Shown here piece by piece: positions 45,901 to 56,737 of a DNA stretch of 64,000 nt. The position numbers were made by a program, and so were the translations under genes. The stretch comes from Dugong dugon (taxonomy: Eukaryota; Chordata; Mammalia; Sirenia; Dugongidae). The notes below the pieces were generated by a model, which made no database searches, was not told the DNA's origin, and saw nothing but the letters and a program-made list of their open reading frames with translations. The stretch covers positions 141,882,734 through 141,946,733 of the forward strand of contig CM057462.1 in assembly GCA_030035585.1 (NCBI GenBank). Reading direction: 5' to 3'. Within the stretch, counting starts at the first letter, position 1. Every line of letters begins with the position of its first letter.

Positions 45901-46205
45901 TACCATTTGATCCAGCAATCCCACTCCTAGGAATATATCCTAGAGAAATAAGAGTTGTCACTCGAATAGACATATGCACACCTATGTTCACGGCAGCATT
46001 GTTCACAAAAGCAAAAAGATGGAAACAACCTAGATGCCCATCAACAGATGAATGGATAAACAAACTATGGTACATACACACAATGGAGTACTATGCAACG
46101 AGAAAGAACAACAGTGAATCTGTGAAGCATCTCATAACATGGATGAAATTGGAGGACATTATGCTGAGTGAAATAAGTCAATCACAAAAGGCAAATATTG
46201 TATGA
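42982..46205 (+). pseudogene. L1-C ORF2 with endonuclease deletion
   Basis: The endonuclease starts at 42982 (MTAKNSHLSIITLNVNGLNAPIKRQR, CCLQETHLR, IINIYAPNDRAPKYIKQTLT). Near 43372 about 0.6-0.7 kb is missing relative to L1-D, removing the GDFNTPL and SDH-type catalytic half. The linker resumes (IVKIRAEINEIENRKTIERINKTKSW). A frameshift near 43800 disrupts the PGPDGF segment. The reverse transcriptase core reads in 44104-44871: [47 protein letters not shown] and [11 protein letters not shown]. The C-terminus reads in 45624-46205 with [19 protein letters not shown], ending SQSQKANIV. Confidence 0.9.
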
Positions 46206-47375
46206 GACCTCTATTGTAAAATCCTATGAAAAATTTCACATACAAAATGTAACAATCTTTATTGGTTACCAGGGATGGGAGGGGTGGTGGGGGGAGATAC
46301 TAAGTAGGCAATAGATAAGTGCTATCTTGGTTGAAGGGTGAGACAGTACGCAATACAGGGGAAACTAGCACAACTTGTACCAGGAAAGGTCATGGAAGCC
46401 CCATAGACACATCCAAACTCCCTGAGGGACTGAATTGCTGGCAGAGGCCTGTGGGTACCATGGTCTCAGGGAACATCTAGCTCAATTGGCATGACACATC
46501 TTATAAAGACCTTGCTCTACATTCTACCTTGGTGAGTAGTGTCTGGGGTCTTAAAAGCCTATGAGCGGCCATCTAAGATACTCCACTGGTCTCATCCCTT
46601 CGGGAGCAAGGGAGAATGAAGAGAACAGGATACAAGGAAAAGATTAGTCCAAAGGACTAATGGTCCACAGCTACCAAGGCCTCCACCGGACTGAGTCCAG
46701 TACATCTAGATGGTGCCCGGTTACCACCACTGTCTACTCTGACCAGGATCAGAACAGAGGGTTCTGGACAGAGCTGGAGAAGGATGTAGAACATAATTCT
46801 AACTCAGAAAAAAAAAAAAAGACCAGATTTACTGGCTTAAAGTAGACTGGAGAGACCCTGAGAGTATGGCCCCCAGACACCCTTTTGCTCAGTGGTGAAT
46901 TCTGCGAGGTTCACTGTTCAGCCTGGGAGTGGATGGCCCCATAAAAGCAAATGAGACTAACGAGGTACAGTACTCCACTGACAAGGGCCAGAAGGCAGAA
47001 TGGGACAAGGAAGCTGGTGATAGGAACCCAAGGTTGAGTAAGGATATTGTTGTGTTGTGAGATTGTTAACCATTGTCATAGGGCAAGATGTGTAGTAACT
47101 GTTAAATAAGAAATTATTTTGTTCCGTAAGCCTTCATCTTAAGTGAGAATAGCAGCACAATTGGAAGAGCGTAGTCAATGTCAATGAACTGTGCATGTAG
47201 AAATTTTTGAAATGATGTATCTTTGGCTGTGTGTATTTTCACCGTAAAAAATGTTGAGAAGTTAGAGGGTTAATATGTTGTGGGGTTGTTAACCAATGTC
47301 ATAAAATAGTATGTGTACTACTGTTTCATGAGAAACTATTTGTTCTGTAAGCCTTCACCTGAAGTAGAATGAAAA
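46206..47375 (+). other. L1-C 3' UTR with duplicated end
   Basis: It contains a G-rich run ('gggaggggtggtggggggag' near 46276), typical of L1 3' UTRs. A ~100-bp end segment occurs twice, at 47049-47150 and 47277-47373 ('gattgttaaccattgtcata' versus 'ggttgttaaccaatgtcata'). The A-rich tail is very short. Confidence 0.8.
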
Positions 47376-47531
47376 AAGAAATGCTATTTTTATTGAACCC
47401 TCTTGCCCAAATATATTTCATGTCATTACCTTACGATTAAATAATTTATAAATAACAGTAAGTAATTGTTTATAGAATGGTTCGGTTTATATTTTACTTT
47501 CGACTAAGATCGGTGATATTGAAAGAGTAAA

Positions 47532-47699
47532 ACCAAAAACAAACACAAAACCCATTGCTGTCAAGTCGATTCCAACTCATAGTGACTCTAGGACAGAGTA
47601 GAACTGCCTTATAGGGTTTCCAAGGAGCAGCTGGTGGATTTGAACTGCCGACCTTTTGGTTAGCAACGTATCTCTTAACCACTATGCCACCAGTATGTG
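47532..47699 (-). mobile_element. AfroSINE with 8-bp target duplication
   Basis: AGAGTAAA lies at 47524-47531 and 47700-47707. Tail complement 'gtcaagtcgattccaactca', body complement and head complement 'ttaaccactatgccaccag' are all present; short form. Confidence 0.88.
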
Positions 47700-47734
47700 A
47701 GAGTAAATGTAATAGTCAATTTACTGTGTACTGT

Positions 47735-47945
47735 CCTAAGTATTCTAATTTGTGCATATTAATTCATTTAATTTTCACAAAATCCTATGATTAACTATTA
47801 TAACAATTACAGTTATTTTACATATGAGGAAAGTAATGCACAAAGAGGTTAAGTAACTTCCCTATATTTACACAGCTTGTAAATGTTAGATCTGAGATTT
47901 GAATGCAGTCAGTCTGTCTGGAATGAGCCCAAAGACACTCTGACC
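47735..47945 (+). mobile_element. MIR SINE relic
   Basis: The MIR order is clear: 'gtactgtcctaagtattcta', 'attaattcatttaattttca', 'acagttattttacatatgag', 'agaggttaagtaacttccct' and 'gatctgagatttgaatgcag'. Confidence 0.85.
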
Positions 47946-48079
47946 ACTTTAGACAAGATGAAACAGAGGAGGAAAATTGGATAAATTTACCTTGCGCAGA
48001 GAATGTATTTGTCTGTAAATGGAAAGACCGGAGTTTGGCTTTTTGCAGGAATGTAAATGGCCCTGATAATAATACCAGT

Positions 48080-48345
48080 TCACGTATTTAATACATATTT
48101 ATTTTTCTGTGCTAGGCACTGTGCTGGACATCGGGGAACAGCAATGCATAGGACATAAGAGTTTTCCAAGGAGGAGCAGGAGTAAATAGGTAATTACAAT
48201 GCAATACAGAAAGTGCTCTCCTAGGAATAACACAAAATTTTATGAGAATATAAAGAAGGAGTACCTAGCCCAGCCTTGGGCATTAGGGAAGGCTATGAGA
48301 AAAGCTGAGTTGAGTCCTGAAGAATACTAGGAGATGAGTTAATGA
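48080..48345 (+). mobile_element. Ancient mammalian repeat, class uncertain
   Basis: 'gtgctaggcactgtgctgga' then 'aacagcaatgcataggacat' and 'gagttgagtcctgaagaata' follow an old interspersed repeat pattern seen across mammals (LINE-like). I cannot name it firmly. Confidence 0.5.
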
Positions 48346-48509
48346 CTGCAAGTATATTCAAACAAACCTAAGGTTGTGCGTTGTTGCCATTTTGGGGCTA
48401 TAATGTCTACCTGGGTGTGCTAGATGCACTTCAGACTCAAAGCATGATTAAAGATAATCATGAAGTCCAACCTCAAAATCTCACTTGGAAGAGAAAACGA
48501 GAATAACAT

Positions 48510-48680
48510 GTATCAACAATTGTTGAGTACTTCCTCTGTAGGAGGTGCTGGTTAATTGCTTTATGTACATTACCACTTCTGTCATTTTTGCAAACATGAA
48601 ACTGAAGCTTCAAAAGGGTAGGAAACTTGGGCAAGATTAATGTGTCAGAGCTCTCAGACTTCAAAGAGTCTGATTAAGAA
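48510..48680 (+). mobile_element. MIR SINE relic
   Basis: 'ttgagtacttcctctgtagg', 'gctttatgtacattaccact' and 'catgaaactgaagcttcaaa' match the MIR order. Confidence 0.65.
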
Positions 48681-48799
48681 AGTACGTATATATATCTGTT
48701 TACTACTTTGGGGTTACTAAGAGAAAGATAAGAGGCTTGTGAAATATTCAAACAAGTAATGTTTTTGAAATAGTTACTAAGGAGTTTTATCATATATAA

Positions 48800-48945
48800 T
48801 GGTAATAGTATTTTACATTTGAAGAACAGTAAATTTTTGTGATATACAAAGCTGTTTCACTTATCTCATTTGCTGGCATAGCATAGGTAATTACAGATTA
48901 GGCAGTGTTACCCTCATTTTTTAGATGAGAATGAAAACATCTAAA
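48800..48945 (+). mobile_element. MIR SINE relic
   Basis: 'gctgtttcacttatctcatt' then 'taccctcattttttagatga' match the MIR core. 48946-49280 shows nothing recognised. Confidence 0.6.
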
Positions 48946-49279
48946 TCGTGAATTTAAAGTATTCTGATATATATCAGGTATATCCACTGATGCTTTTATT
49001 AACATGCAGATTCAGATTTTTCAAGTTATTCTGGTCTTCTTTAACTAATTCTATGATTTTTATTGACATATTGTCTTAAAAACAAATTATTTGTGATTCG
49101 AAGAGAAACTTAAATCAAGAGTTTATTTTAAAGTAGCAGCAGATCATGGAAGGATTTATTTCAATGGCAGGTATAATAGTTTCTTTATTAATAATTTATA
49201 ACAATTTTTTTAAACAAACACTACCTTGAAATATTAAATCTTGAAAATGTTCTTATTTAAGCACACTTTGCTAGAAACC

Positions 49280-49492
49280 GAGAAGCCCTGGTGGCACAGT
49301 GATTAAAGTGCTCGGCTGCTAACCAGTAGGTTGGTGGTTTGAACCCACCAGCTGCTTAGTGAGAGAAAGATGTGGCACTCAGTTTCTGTTAAGATAGCAG
49401 CCTAGGAAACCCAATGGGGCAGTTTTACTTTGTTCTATAGGGCCCCATGAGTTGAAATTGACTTGACAACAATGGATTTTTGGTTACTACCT
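49280..49492 (+). mobile_element. Full-length AfroSINE
   Basis: The tRNA-derived head has an A-box-like 'tggcacagtgattaaagtgc' and a B-box-like 'ggttggtggtttgaaccc'. The body and the RTE-like tail ('gttgaaattgacttgacaac') follow. Best plus-strand example of the whole SINE in the window. Confidence 0.92.
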
Positions 49493-50343
49493 TAAGGTTT
49501 CTACCTTAGAGACTCAAATTTTGGAATGTGTTTCATATATACTCTGAATATCCTACTGTGGATGATCACATTATTTTATGGCGTTATGAAATTAAACCTT
49601 CCAGGGATTTTGGCTGAACTGATTATTGTTTTTTTTTTTTTTTTTTGGATTTTCTCTCTCTCTCTTTTTTCTTTTCTGGGATATATACCAACATTTAGAG
49701 GAGTTCAAATAATTCTTCTTTTAAAATTGAGTTCATTTGAAATTTAATGCCTAATTGATAAGATCATAGTAATATATCTTTAACTATATATAGATATCAA
49801 TATCTTTAGAATAAATTTAATAAAATGTTTAAAATATGCATCTTTTGGCTTTTTAATATTATTTTCAATATTGCTTTATGTTATACTTAGAATTTCTAAA
49901 TAGGAGACTACTTAAAAATAAATAAAAAATTCATAATAACTTTCTAATGAGATTTTAAGTAAAATAATACAATTTAAGCTGAAAGTGATTACGATTACTA
50001 GCCAGGCATTGGTATTTTGACTGGATGCTAGTTGAGTAACATTGCCTCAAAACTATCAGCATTGTGATGATCACTTCTGTTAAAAAAATAGGTCACAATT
50101 CATTTGCAGATCTAGCAAAAATAAATGCATGTCAGATAATCCATTTATCCATTAATTTCTTTATGTAGAAAGCTCAGGAAAATACTCCTCACCTCAACAG
50201 GAATTGCACTTGCACTCTCTCTCTTTCTTTTAATTTGGCAGGAAACACAAAAGAAATTTGCCTAATTTCACTTCTTTAAAGCAGCTTAGAGTAATAATAA
50301 CAGACCAGCGACTTCCATATGAGGAGTCTTTTTCAAAATAAAA
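49493..50343. other. Gap with no recognised element
   Basis: About 850 bp of AT-rich sequence with a poly-T run near 49630. Nothing recognised. Confidence 0.4.
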
Positions 50344-50800
50344 TGTTTAATTATCTATTGTTGTGTGACAAACCACTCCAAAATTTAGAGACCGAAAATA
50401 ACACTGATTATTTCTGATAATTCTATTTTTACTGACCTTAGCTGGGTGAGTTTACTGCCCTATGTGATACAGCTGTGATTACTTAGGCAGCTGCATTGAA
50501 CTGGAGCTTGTCTGGGCTGTCACATCCAAGATGGCTTCTTATCCTTCAGGGCCTCTTTCTATGTGACCTCTGATGATCCAGTAGTCTAGTCTGTACCGCC
50601 TTACACAATGTGACGAAGCTTCTGGAGGAAGCATTACAAAAGGACAAACTTCAGTGTGCAAATGTATGTTAACCCTCTACTTGGCATCACATTTGCAAAT
50701 GTCTCATTGCTCAAAGCAAAGTCACAGGACCAAGCCTAGGGTCAGTGTGGAGACGATTACACAAGGGCTGGAATACTGGAAATCATGGTTCATTTAACAG
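50344..50800 (-). repeat. 3' LTR of the MaLR element
   Basis: 'ttatctattgttgtgtgaca' then 'caaaccactccaaaatttag' is the complement of a MaLR LTR end; 'gctcaaagcaaagtcacagg' lies near its right side. Confidence 0.75.
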
Positions 50801-51577
50801 TCTACCAGGGTCTGTCCCCTGCTCCCTAATGATCCTTCCCTCCAACATGCAAAATAAACTGGCTCCCCTTCTCAAGACTCCTAAGCTCTCATCCCATTAT
50901 GTGATCTGGCCTGAACTTGAAGTCCAAGAACACATCTCAGTCATGCTGAGTGTGATCCCATGGGTGCAGCTCCTTGGGAATAGTTGTTGAGGGCAGAGGC
51001 CTGTAAACTGAAAATATATGTTACCTGCCCTTTATATACTATTCATACAATGGTGAGACAGAATCAGTTTAATCATCATAGACACTCAATTTAGAAAGAG
51101 GGAGAGGAAGAAGAGACACAGCAGTTCTGAAGTCTAGCCAAGCATATGCTATCAGCTCCTCCTGCTCTAGATTCTTGATTAGGCCCAGTTCTTCTATTTG
51201 TTTCTTTAGCTCTTGGTTCAACTCTATGGGCTCTTCACTCTACCTCCTTTACATTTTCAGTTAAAAAGTGGTCTTTGCTATTAGCTGAGTAGCTTTCACA
51301 GCCTGTTTCCTGTGTTAGAAAGTTGAGGGCCCAAGTAGTTTGGAATTCTCTTTGTACTTTCAAACTCAAGCTGACAGTGTTTTCAATAATACGGTTCTCT
51401 CTAAAACTGTGTAGGCCTTTTATGTATTAGATTGCAGTGCACGATATTAGACAAAACTCACCATGACAAATATTTTTTAAGACAAGTAACTCTCTACTTT
51501 GGGACATGAGTTAGTATGCTTTGAGACAACACCCTTAAGATTCTTTGGAGCCCTTTGGTCTAGCTGAGAGGGTCTAA

Positions 51578-51583
51578 GAGGAC

Positions 51584-51611
<28 letters not shown>
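51578..51611 (+). repeat. Poly-T run
   Basis: Nearly 30 consecutive T within the MaLR internal region. Probably the A-tail of a lost or minimal retroposed insertion, or simple expansion. Confidence 0.85.
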
Positions 51612-51614
<3 letters not shown>

Positions 51615-52111
51615 GATAACCTTTTGTCCACTGGAGAGGTTGGGGATGAAAAACAATTTTATGTTTAATTCCGCCAATCCTGGTTTGGAAAGAGTTTCAT
51701 TAAATTCTGCTTGAAAATCAAACAGTTTCTTCTTTCATTCATCTCTCTCCTGCAAAACCTTATCAAAGGCAACTACAAGAAGCCAATCGGCACTTTGAAA
51801 ATTTTCTTTGGAAATCTCCTTAGCCAGACTCACAAAATCACTAGATATGCTTTAAAAAAAAAAAAAAAACTTAAATATATGTTATCAGAGTGAATATTTT
51901 TGTAAATTTTTCTACCAACACAAAAACAAGAGCCATCTTTCTCAAGCCTTCACTAGCAAGTTTCTCACTGTTCTTCCAGCAGCCATTAACAACAGTCTCC
52001 TTACCACCTACTAGGTCTTTGTCTGCTGCACAGTCCCAAAACCAGTGCCACAGATTTCATATTTTTGTGATGATAGTACCCCAATTTTATGTATTTTATA
52101 TATTATCAATT

Positions 52112-52851
52112 TCTATTTCAATTATCTACTGCTGTGAAAAAATGTAATGGCATAAAACAGCAAGTATTATTTCTCCTCCCCCCTTCCTGGATGATTCTGC
52201 CTATCACCTGTTTTTTTCTTTTTAAATTTTGGTAAATATATATATAACAGAACATTTGCCATGCTAATATTCTTCACTTGTACAGTCCAGTGACATTCAG
52301 TGTTTATCATGTGCAATCATCACCATTATCTGTTTCCAGTTTTTTTCTGTTACCCTTAACATAAGCTCAGTGTCCCTTTAGCAATGAGTCTCCTTTCCCT
52401 ATCCTTTCCACCTGTCACTGGTAACCACTTTTAAACTTAGTTCTGTATACACTTGCCTGTTCTAGATATTTCATATGACTAGAATCATATAACATTTTCC
52501 TTTTTGTGGCTGACATTACAGATTTGTTATTATGATTCTGTAGCTTGACTTGAATCAGTTGATTGGTTTTTCTGCTTCCTGTGACATAACTGATATCACT
52601 CTTGGGGCTTCATTCAGGTAGGAGCTTGGCTGGGGCTAGAAAAATAAAATGGTTTCATCCTCCAAATTAGTCTAGTCTTGACTTCTTCACAGTTGCAAGG
52701 TGGTCTCCAAGAGGGAGTGTTCCAAGAGAACAAGCACCAACGTGCACAAGCTTATCAATTCTCTTGGCCAAGAGAAAAGTGGAAGAGATTCCATGAGGGT
52801 ATGAATAGTTGTCCTTCACTGAGGAGATCACCAGTCTAACAGTCTATCACA
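52112..52851 (-). repeat. 5' LTR of the MaLR element, split by an L1M fragment
   Basis: The LTR complement 'attatctactgctgtgaaaa' starts at the left, is interrupted at about 52190-52520, and resumes to the end 'cagtctaacagtctatcaca'. Confidence 0.7.
52195..52520 (-). mobile_element. L1M 3'-UTR fragment inside the MaLR LTR
   Basis: 'ttggtaaatatatatataac', 'cttgtacagtccagtgacat', 'tgcaatcatcaccattatct' and 'gactagaatcatataacatt' follow an L1M 3' region in minus orientation. Confidence 0.7.
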
Positions 52852-53927
52852 TGAATCAATATGTAAATTTAACTTACTGTGAAACTTCTGTGGAAAATGG
52901 TAATTGTATAGGTTTATTATATCTCTATTAATATCAGGGTATATAAATTTTGTAATGCTGTAAGAATGGATAAGAAAATATTAGCTTTAATAATACATGT
53001 CCAATATTATGAGCATATGTAATGGAAGTTATGACATGACTGCAAATTTTATAACTCTGAAAGATACCAAGGATTAAAATAATTAGTAAAATATATAATT
53101 GGTGTCAAAAACCTAAATGGTTAGAGAAACACCAAAAATTAGCACAATAGAATATGTGTATTGTGAGTAGATAGGATTGGGCAGAGTCAACCTAAATGTA
53201 TCTTGAACGTGCTCCAAGAGGGGACTGTGAAAGCTGGTTGTATAGGTTGTTGTCATGTTAATTTCTCAGAATATAGGATCAGAACACATTCAGGGTTCCA
53301 GCCAGTTGGAGAAACAGAGTCACTAAGGTCATGCCGTACATTTTCCAGTCAGGCTCTCGGGTTCCCGCTCCTCGAAACTGTCTCCACATAGATAATTCTC
53401 TAAAAGAGCCCAGTGCCTAAGACAGAATGATCTCTGCTAAACTGCTCACTAGGCAGTTGTTTGACTTGAAGGTAATGTTAGGAAAACAGTTCCTTAAAGG
53501 CTCAAGGTTCAAAAGGACACCTAAGAACAGATGGCCTGGGTGGATCACCCCAATTCCATGAACCCAGAAATCTGGATTCCTGGAGAATCAAAACAGTTTT
53601 GACAATGGTTATCAATATTATGTTCAACATTTTTGTATCTACCAAAAGGCCACTAGAGAGAAATTTAAAGAAAAAGGTCCTGGTACAAACACACTTATCT
53701 TGGATGATTGCCTCATTGTCAAATTTAATTGTTTTCAAAAAATTTTTTTCTTACTCTATCATGAGTTCTTGATATTAAGTTGAATTAATAATTCAACGTA
53801 AAATTTACCTCCTGGTGTTTTGAACTGAGATCATATATATGAAGTTCTTTGAAAAACTGTTGAACTATTTACCAATATGTGTTTGTTATATACCTTAAAA
53901 CTATATATAAATAAAATTTGGTAGCTC
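52852..53927. other. Gap with no recognised element
   Basis: About 1.1 kb. No coding signal and no recognised repeat. Confidence 0.4.
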
Positions 53928-54010
53928 AGTGCTTCTCAAACTTTTCTTCTTTGGTATCCATATGGCAGAGAAGAATGCATAAATCCCCAGAAGGCCTGTT
54001 ACAGAGTGTG
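53928..54010 (+). mobile_element. Possible MER5-like hAT relic
   Basis: 'cagtgcttctcaaactttt' is a hAT-Charlie terminus, followed by 'ataaatccccagaaggcctg', roughly matching the MER5 order. Truncated by the LTR to the right. Confidence 0.45.
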
Positions 54011-54023
54011 GCAGCCAGGCTCT

Positions 54024-54516
54024 CAGATGGCCTTCAATGATCACTGCCCCATGATATTCACACCCTGGTACAGTTCCCACCCACATTGTACTAGGGTTGG
54101 TCTGTGTGACGAATAGAATACATCAGAAGTGATGGAATGACATTTCTGAGATTGTTATAAAAGACACTGTGACTTCCTTCTTGGGGGTTCTTTTTTTTCC
54201 TATCTCTCTCTGATTACATGCTCTTGGGGAAGCCATGTTGTGAACAGCCCTATGGAGAGGGCCATGTGGTGAGGCACTGAAGCCTACTGTCAACAGTCAT
54301 GTGAGTGAACTTAGAAGAGGATCCTTCAGTCCTAAATGACTGCAGCCCTGGCTGGCAGCTTGACTACACCTCAGGTGAGACCTGAGATAGAACAACCCAG
54401 CTGAACTATTCCCAGGATTCTGACCTTCAGAAACCGTGTGAGATAATAAATGCTTGCTATTTTAAGCTCCAAGTTTTGAATATTTGTTTTGTAGCAATAT
54501 ATAACTAATATGTAGA
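54024..54516 (+). mobile_element. LTR fossil, MLT1-like
   Basis: 'gtactagggttggtctgtgt', 'cagaagtgatggaatgacat', 'gccctatggagagggccatg' and the end 'gtgtgagataataaatgctt' with 'ctaatatgtagaca' match an MLT1-type LTR. Old and broken. Confidence 0.8.
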
Positions 54517-54711
54517 CACAAAATACCTTAGCCCTATCACATTTTATTTAAAAATTATGTAAACTTTGAATTTTCTTTTGTAATAGATCCAGTTTTAAAA
54601 TAAAATGATGTTTTAGATTACTTGCTGTAAGACAAACTTGATGCTTCAGGAAGATTTGCCCTCTTTATCCTATTGCTTTTTGGGGCCCCTGGTAAAAACA
54701 TCTAATTTCAA

Positions 54712-54890
54712 ACAGCAATATAAGGTGCCAAATACCTAGAATTATGCTTAATGAGAAATGTATCTCAAGACTACATAAAACTATAGTATTTTTTCTGATA
54801 GAACAAAGGGAAAACGTAAAGAAGTGGAGAAATAATTTCCCCCAAATTTAGTCATAAATCCGATGCAATTCTGAACAAAATCCTAAGGAG
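54712..54890 (+). mobile_element. Old L1M ORF2 fragment
   Basis: 'aatacctagaattatgctta' then 'tcataaatccgatgcaattc' follow the L1 ORF2 region LGINLT...KYKI-SI. Strongly decayed. Confidence 0.55.
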
Positions 54891-54892
54891 GA

Positions 54893-55015
54893 GGTAGCAT
54901 AATATAATGGATAAGAGCTCTAGCTCTGAAGTCAGATGGCCTGAGTATGACTCTCTTACCAGCTCGTTGACATAGAGCAAATTATTTACCCTCTCTGTGT
55001 CTCAGAATAGTCACC
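54893..55015 (+). mobile_element. MIR SINE relic (tRNA-derived head)
   Basis: 'agctctagctctgaagtcag' followed by 'aattatttaccctctctgtg' and 'tctcagaatag' match the MIR 5' half. Confidence 0.75.
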
Positions 55016-55084
55016 ACTTTTGAGCAGAATAAACAAAAGAAGCATATTATCATTATGATAAATCTATCCTAAAATATTTTCACA

Positions 55085-55335
55085 TTCAAAGATATTCATT
55101 GTACTCTTTATAGTGGCAAGAAAAAAAATCAAGATGATTTAAATTTCCATCGTTAGGACAATTGTTAAAGAAATTAAAAAATCATTCACACTATGCAGCA
55201 ATTAGAAAGAATGGGTTTTCTATTACCTATAATGACATGAAAATTACCCATGTTACATTGTTAAGAGAATTTTTAAAAAGTCACATATCACTGCAAACAC
55301 TATAATTCTATTTATGAAAATAATAACATTTAAAA
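55085..55335 (+). mobile_element. Old L1M 3'-part fragment
   Basis: 'actatgcagcaattagaaag' with 'ttacattgttaagagaattt' follow the end of ORF2 and early 3' UTR of an L1M. Confidence 0.65.
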
Positions 55336-55426
55336 AAACCCTCCTCCTTCTCTTTCTATCCATATCTATATTGGTATCAATATCTATGTAGATATAGATA
55401 TATACATATCTCTATGTAGATATAGC

Positions 55427-55430
<4 letters not shown>

Positions 55431-55468
<38 letters not shown>
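55431..55468 (+). repeat. (TA)n microsatellite
   Basis: About 19 TA units, preceded by imperfect 'tagatatagata' repeats from 55370. It directly borders the second palindromic element. Confidence 0.95.
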
Positions 55469-55470
<2 letters not shown>

Positions 55471-55471
<1 letters not shown>

Positions 55472-55679
55472 CATATTTTTACACAAATGCCTACATTCTG
55501 CTTTTTTTTTTTTTGCCAACTGTGCCCTCCCGTGAGATATTGTCACAAGTGTGATATGCTAATTTTTTACAGTAATATGTAAGAAAATTAGCATACTGCA
55601 CTTACGAAAATACCTTGCAGAGAGAGGGTGCAGTTGGGAAAAAAAATAGAATACGCACATTATTTGTGTAAAAGTATGG
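55471..55679. mobile_element. Palindromic MITE-like element, copy 2 (209 bp)
   Basis: Same layout as 26171-26383. Both ends read 'ccata' followed by 'ttttacacaaat' on their own strand, and a near-symmetrical 'atgctaattttttaca' / 'tgtaagaaaattagcat' centre lies near 55575. The right arm keeps 'cttacgaaaatacct', identical with the first copy. One arm has an expanded T-run. It follows a (TA)n tract, so a TA target is plausible but the duplication is not clean. No coding capacity. Confidence 0.83.
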
Positions 55680-55814
55680 TGTGTGTGAAGTGGATCTGTT
55701 TTTGTATGAACAAAAATGAGGTGGAAGATTTCACATATAATAGTTAACAAAGATTATCTCATGGTAGTGTATCTGGGAAGTATAAGGAAGGAGACTTTCT
55801 GTTTTTTATCAATT

Positions 55815-56690
55815 GGGATTTTCAGGTACAAGTAACAGAAAGCCTAACACAAATTAGCTTAAGCAATAAAGAACTTTATTGACTCAGTTAACGTGAAGAC
55901 TGAAAGAAAGCCAGGCTTCTGGCTTGGTTGATTAAGTGGCACAATTATGTTGTCCTAGGACCATGTTCTTTCCTCTCCCTTTGTCATCTAATGTCTACAT
56001 AACCCCTCATGATTATATAATACCGGACAATTGCAGTAAGGGCTCTTAGTTTCCTGTTGCTGCTGTAAAAAACTCTACAAAGTTGGTGGCTTTAAAGAAC
56101 AGAAATTTATTGTCTCACAGTTCTAGAGGCTGAAAGTTTGAATTAGGGTATTGACTATGTTGATTCTTTCTGAGGGCTCTGAGAGACAAACTTCCATGAG
56201 CGTCTTCTATCTCCCACAATGCTTGATGTCCCTTGACTTGCAGCTGCATCTGCCTTAGTTGTCACATGGCCATTCTTCCCCTGTCCAACTCTCTTGGTCT
56301 ATTCTCTTTTTAAAGATACCACTCACCACTTGAATGGACTTAGGACCCATCTTGCTAGGGTATGACCTCATGTTAACTGATAAGGTCCTCAAAGATCCTA
56401 TTTCCAAACAAGGTTAGGTCACAGGTAGCAAAGGTTAGGACTCAACATATCTATTTTGAGGGGGATACCATTCAATCCACAACAAGCTCTATACTTAATT
56501 AAGGGTGATTGAAATTCCCTCTCATTTAAGAACAAGGAAGAACTCTTCCAACTATACTCTTCTTATGTTTCAAGGGCAGAATTTGGTCACATAACCATTG
56601 CTCATCCGATCATTGACAAGGCTGAGGCTATTGCAGTCCAAGCCATCAGGCTCATCCCTTGAACTCAAGTGAGTTCCCTAAACCACACTG
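55815..56690. mobile_element. Ancient repeat of uncertain class, split by an LTR
   Basis: 55815-56040 ('aagtaacagaaagcctaaca', 'agcttaagcaataaagaact') and 56490-56690 ('gaatttggtcacataaccat') look like the two parts of one old mammalian interspersed repeat. I cannot name it. Confidence 0.4.
56046..56484 (-). mobile_element. Solo LTR fossil, MLT1-like
   Basis: 'agtttcctgttgctgctgta', 'tctcacagttctagaggctg' and 'ccattcaatccacaaca' follow an MLT1-type LTR in complement. The flanks GGCTC (56041-56045) and AGCTC (56485-56489) are a near-match 5-bp duplication. Confidence 0.8.
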
Positions 56691-56737
56691 CTGCTATAGT
56701 GTATACCTGGAAGAAAACCAACATGTCTGGTATGTTG

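Larger units (their letters stand above)
39122..47375 (+). mobile_element. Full-length L1 LINE (L1-C) with 17-bp target duplications
   Basis: 8.25 kb, or about 7.77 kb without the LTR it carries. The 17-bp flanks 39105-39121 and 47376-47392 differ at one base and start AAGAAATGCTAT. Parts: 5' UTR 39122-41022 with a tandem duplication, ORF1 41023-42500 (holding a solo LTR), spacer 42501-42981, ORF2 42982-46205 with an endonuclease deletion, and 3' UTR 46206-47375. It has the cleanest coding sequence of the L1 copies here, so it is probably the youngest, but it cannot encode a working ORF2p. Confidence 0.95.
50344..52851 (-). mobile_element. MaLR element (ERVL-MaLR, MLT1/MST-like) with two LTRs, broken
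   Basis: Read right to left: a 5' LTR (52851 to about 52112) carrying an L1M piece, an internal region of about 1.3 kb (52111-50801), and a 3' LTR (50800-50344). The internal part holds MaLR-internal landmarks such as 'ctaagctctcatcccattat' and 'acagtcccaaaaccagtgcc' beside the LTR. It is an old fossil with many disruptions and no coding capacity I could support. The two LTRs are clearly diverged from each other. Confidence 0.75.

Noticed and set aside
49280-49360. Possible tRNA gene
   Set aside because: The A- and B-box-like sequences belong to the AfroSINE head; no tRNA fold with an anticodon arm and acceptor stem could be supported.
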